6,331 nt of DNA from JBBDXA01 sp040902585 (GTDB lineage Bacteria; Planctomycetota; Phycisphaerae; Phycisphaerales; Phycisphaeraceae). Under the pieces are notes generated by a model, which ran no database searches, was not told the DNA's origin, and worked only from the letters and a program-made list of their open reading frames with translations. Location of the stretch: positions 1 through 6,331 of the forward strand of contig JBBDXA010000078.1 in assembly GCA_040902585.1 (NCBI GenBank), read 5' to 3'. A program made the position numbers and the translations under genes. Shown here piece after piece: positions 5,235 to 6,331 of this stretch; the first letter of the stretch is position 1, and each line of letters opens with the position of its first letter.

Positions 5235-6331
5235 GGATTCTTCCCTTCTGCCTGCCCTGCGTGAGTTGCCGGTGCGCGCTCTGCGCATTGATTCAAAGAT
5301 CGAAGCCGCGCTGGCGGAGGTGGCGGTTGATCGTGTCGGGCATCTGCTCGATCTGCCGCGTTCGCAGCTTCCTTCGCGCTTCGGTGATTCACTGCTCTTG
5401 CGACTGGATCAGGCTCTCGGTCAGGCGATGGAAACGATTGACCCGGTGCGCCCTGAGCCACCGCCTTGTGTGGAGATGGATTTCACAGGCCCGACCACGC
5501 AGTACGAAGCGATCGAACTGGCATCGCGGCAACTGGTCGAGCAGTTGATCGCCGAGCTGCAATCGCGCGAGGCAGGCGTGCGCGAGCTGGTGTTGGAGCT
5601 GACGCGCGTGGAACTGGAGCCGACACGGGTGCGCGTGACGTTCACGCATCCGACGCGCGATGTGAAACACCTGTGGTCGCTCCTGCGCCCTCAGCTTGAA
5701 CGGGCGCACCTGGGGCACGGCGTGGATCGTTTATCACTGACCGCGCGACGTTGGGGAAGGCTGCGGCATGAACAGAAGACAATGAAAGGAAACAGGGGAC
5801 AGGAAACAGGAGACCGGAGACAGGAGCAGGCGGCAGACAACAAAACTGAACCATCAAAGCCCATGCACTCCCGTGCATGGGTTCCCCTCCGCCTCGCATC
5901 CGACAAACCTCCGACTCCCGACTCCCGACTCGCGACTCCCGACTTCACTCCCGACTTTACCCTTTCCGAACTCGCCGCTCATCGCGGGCAGTTGCTTGAT
6001 GTGCTGCTGAACCGCCTCGGCAACGAGCGCGTGCTGCGGATGCATCCTGTCGCGACACACGTGCCGTCGAAGGCGTTTCGATTGCAGCCGGCGGGCGAAG
6101 CGATGGCGGATCAGGATGGAGCCGGCGGTCAACAAGTTCGGCGGCGAAAGGCGCGACGCGCGGAAATAGCGGGACGTTCTCGCAATGATCGCTGCTACGC
6201 CGCAAGCGGCGGCAATCCGCCATCCGCCATCCACGATCCGCAATCCCTCCCCTTCCCCCTGCCCGATCGCCCTTCGCTCTTGTTCGATCATCCCGAGCCC
6301 GTGCGCGTCATGGCGGTCACGCCCGACGGTC
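5224..6331 (+). CDS. imuB: ImuB-like protein, C-terminal part, open at the window edge
   Basis: This frame is the same phase as the N-terminal part and has no stop up to the last base. The first in-frame ATG after the TAA is at 5224, inside the right repeat arm; the site before it (TCGGG directly adjacent) is a poor ribosome-binding site, so independent translation is doubtful. The protein continues ImuB homology: LPALRELPVRALRID (residues 9-23), the helix-hairpin-helix-like HLLDLPRSQLPSRFGDSLLL (40-59), little-finger-like region about 82-178 (ELVLELTRVELEPTRVRVTF), LSELAAHRGQLLDVLLNRLG, VLRMHPVATHVPSKAF, and the family's C-terminal signature RPSLLFDHPEPVRVMAVTPDG split at 349-369. Heptamer and palindrome inserts occupy about 188-245 and 330-343. 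I see no clear beta-clamp motif in the visible part. The start is uncertain. Confidence 0.65.
   Translation, partial: MVLPDSSLLPALRELPVRALRIDSKIEAALAEVAVDRVGHLLDLPRSQLPSRFGDSLLLRLDQALGQAMETIDPVRPEPPPCVEMDFTGPTTQYEAIELASRQLVEQLIAELQSREAGVRELVLELTRVELEPTRVRVTFTHPTRDVKHLWSLLRPQLERAHLGHGVDRLSLTARRWGRLRHEQKTMKGNRGQETGDRRQEQAADNKTEPSKPMHSRAWVPLRLASDKPPTPDSRLATPDFTPDFTLSELAAHRGQLLDVLLNRLGNERVLRMHPVATHVPSKAFRLQPAGEAMADQDGAGGQQVRRRKARRAEIAGRSRNDRCYAASGGNPPSAIHDPQSLPFPLPDRPSLLFDHPEPVRVMAVTPDG
5790..5956 (+). repeat. Heptamers, palindrome and second heptamer array inside imuB (insert 4)
   Basis: Five AAACAGG/GGACAGG/AGACAGG-type units (5790-5824) are followed, after 35 bases, by a palindrome with arms CCCATGCAC (5860-5868) and GTGCATGGG (5873-5881) around TCCC. 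Then come four GACTCCC-type units (5913-5940) and decayed copies to 5956. The first two components and the AAAG before the palindrome repeat the layout of imuA insert 1. The region separates SLTARRWGRLRHE from FTLSELAAHRGQLLD. Confidence 0.85.
6215..6249 (+). repeat. ATCCGCC/ATCCGCA heptamer array inside imuB (insert 5)
   Basis: Units ATCCGCC, ATCCGCC, ATCCACG, ATCCGCA and ATCCCTC lie in 7-base register and encode NPPSAIHDPQSLP. The array is the same family as 4751-4785 and sits just before the conserved ImuB C-terminal RPSLLFDHPEPV. Confidence 0.8.

Overview
The window is GC-rich bacterial DNA. Secreted proteins of unknown function, a TlpA-like thioredoxin fused to a TPR-like tail, and an imuA-imuB pair with planctomycete-like motifs suggest a member of the Planctomycetota or a neighbouring phylum. 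This is inferred from protein character only; there is no rRNA or other marker gene.

Layout, left to right. The end of an unrecognised plus-strand gene (to 211) is followed, after a 15-codon mini-ORF, by a 528-residue secreted protein (259-1845). It converges on a minus-strand exported thioredoxin-fold protein (3074-1992). Between the two stop codons lies a perfect inverted pair of palindromic repeats (1858-1978). Upstream of the thioredoxin gene is a divergent regulatory region (3075-3437) with a 24-bp palindrome, a second inverted repeat pair (3200-3333) enclosing heptanucleotide repeats, and a sigma70-type promoter. From that promoter imuA (3438-4490) and imuB (from 4414, running off the right edge) read rightward. 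ImuA and ImuB are accessory proteins of the ImuA-ImuB-DnaE2 mutagenic translesion synthesis system; dnaE2, if present, would lie outside the window.

The most unusual feature is how the imu genes are built. Conserved blocks of both proteins are separated by low-complexity inserts made of short tandem repeats. There are several different repeat sequences (for example AGACAGG, GACTCAG, GGGCCAG, ATCCGCA, GACTCCC) and all have a period of exactly 7 bases. Nearly all the inserts stay in frame. Two also carry a small palindrome whose two copies differ by a compensated base pair. In imuB a REP-doublet-like element, nearly identical to the one between the convergent genes, brings an in-frame TAA at 5131. 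The imuB reading frame resumes downstream in the same phase, so ImuB is either split into two polypeptides, inactivated, or rescued by readthrough.
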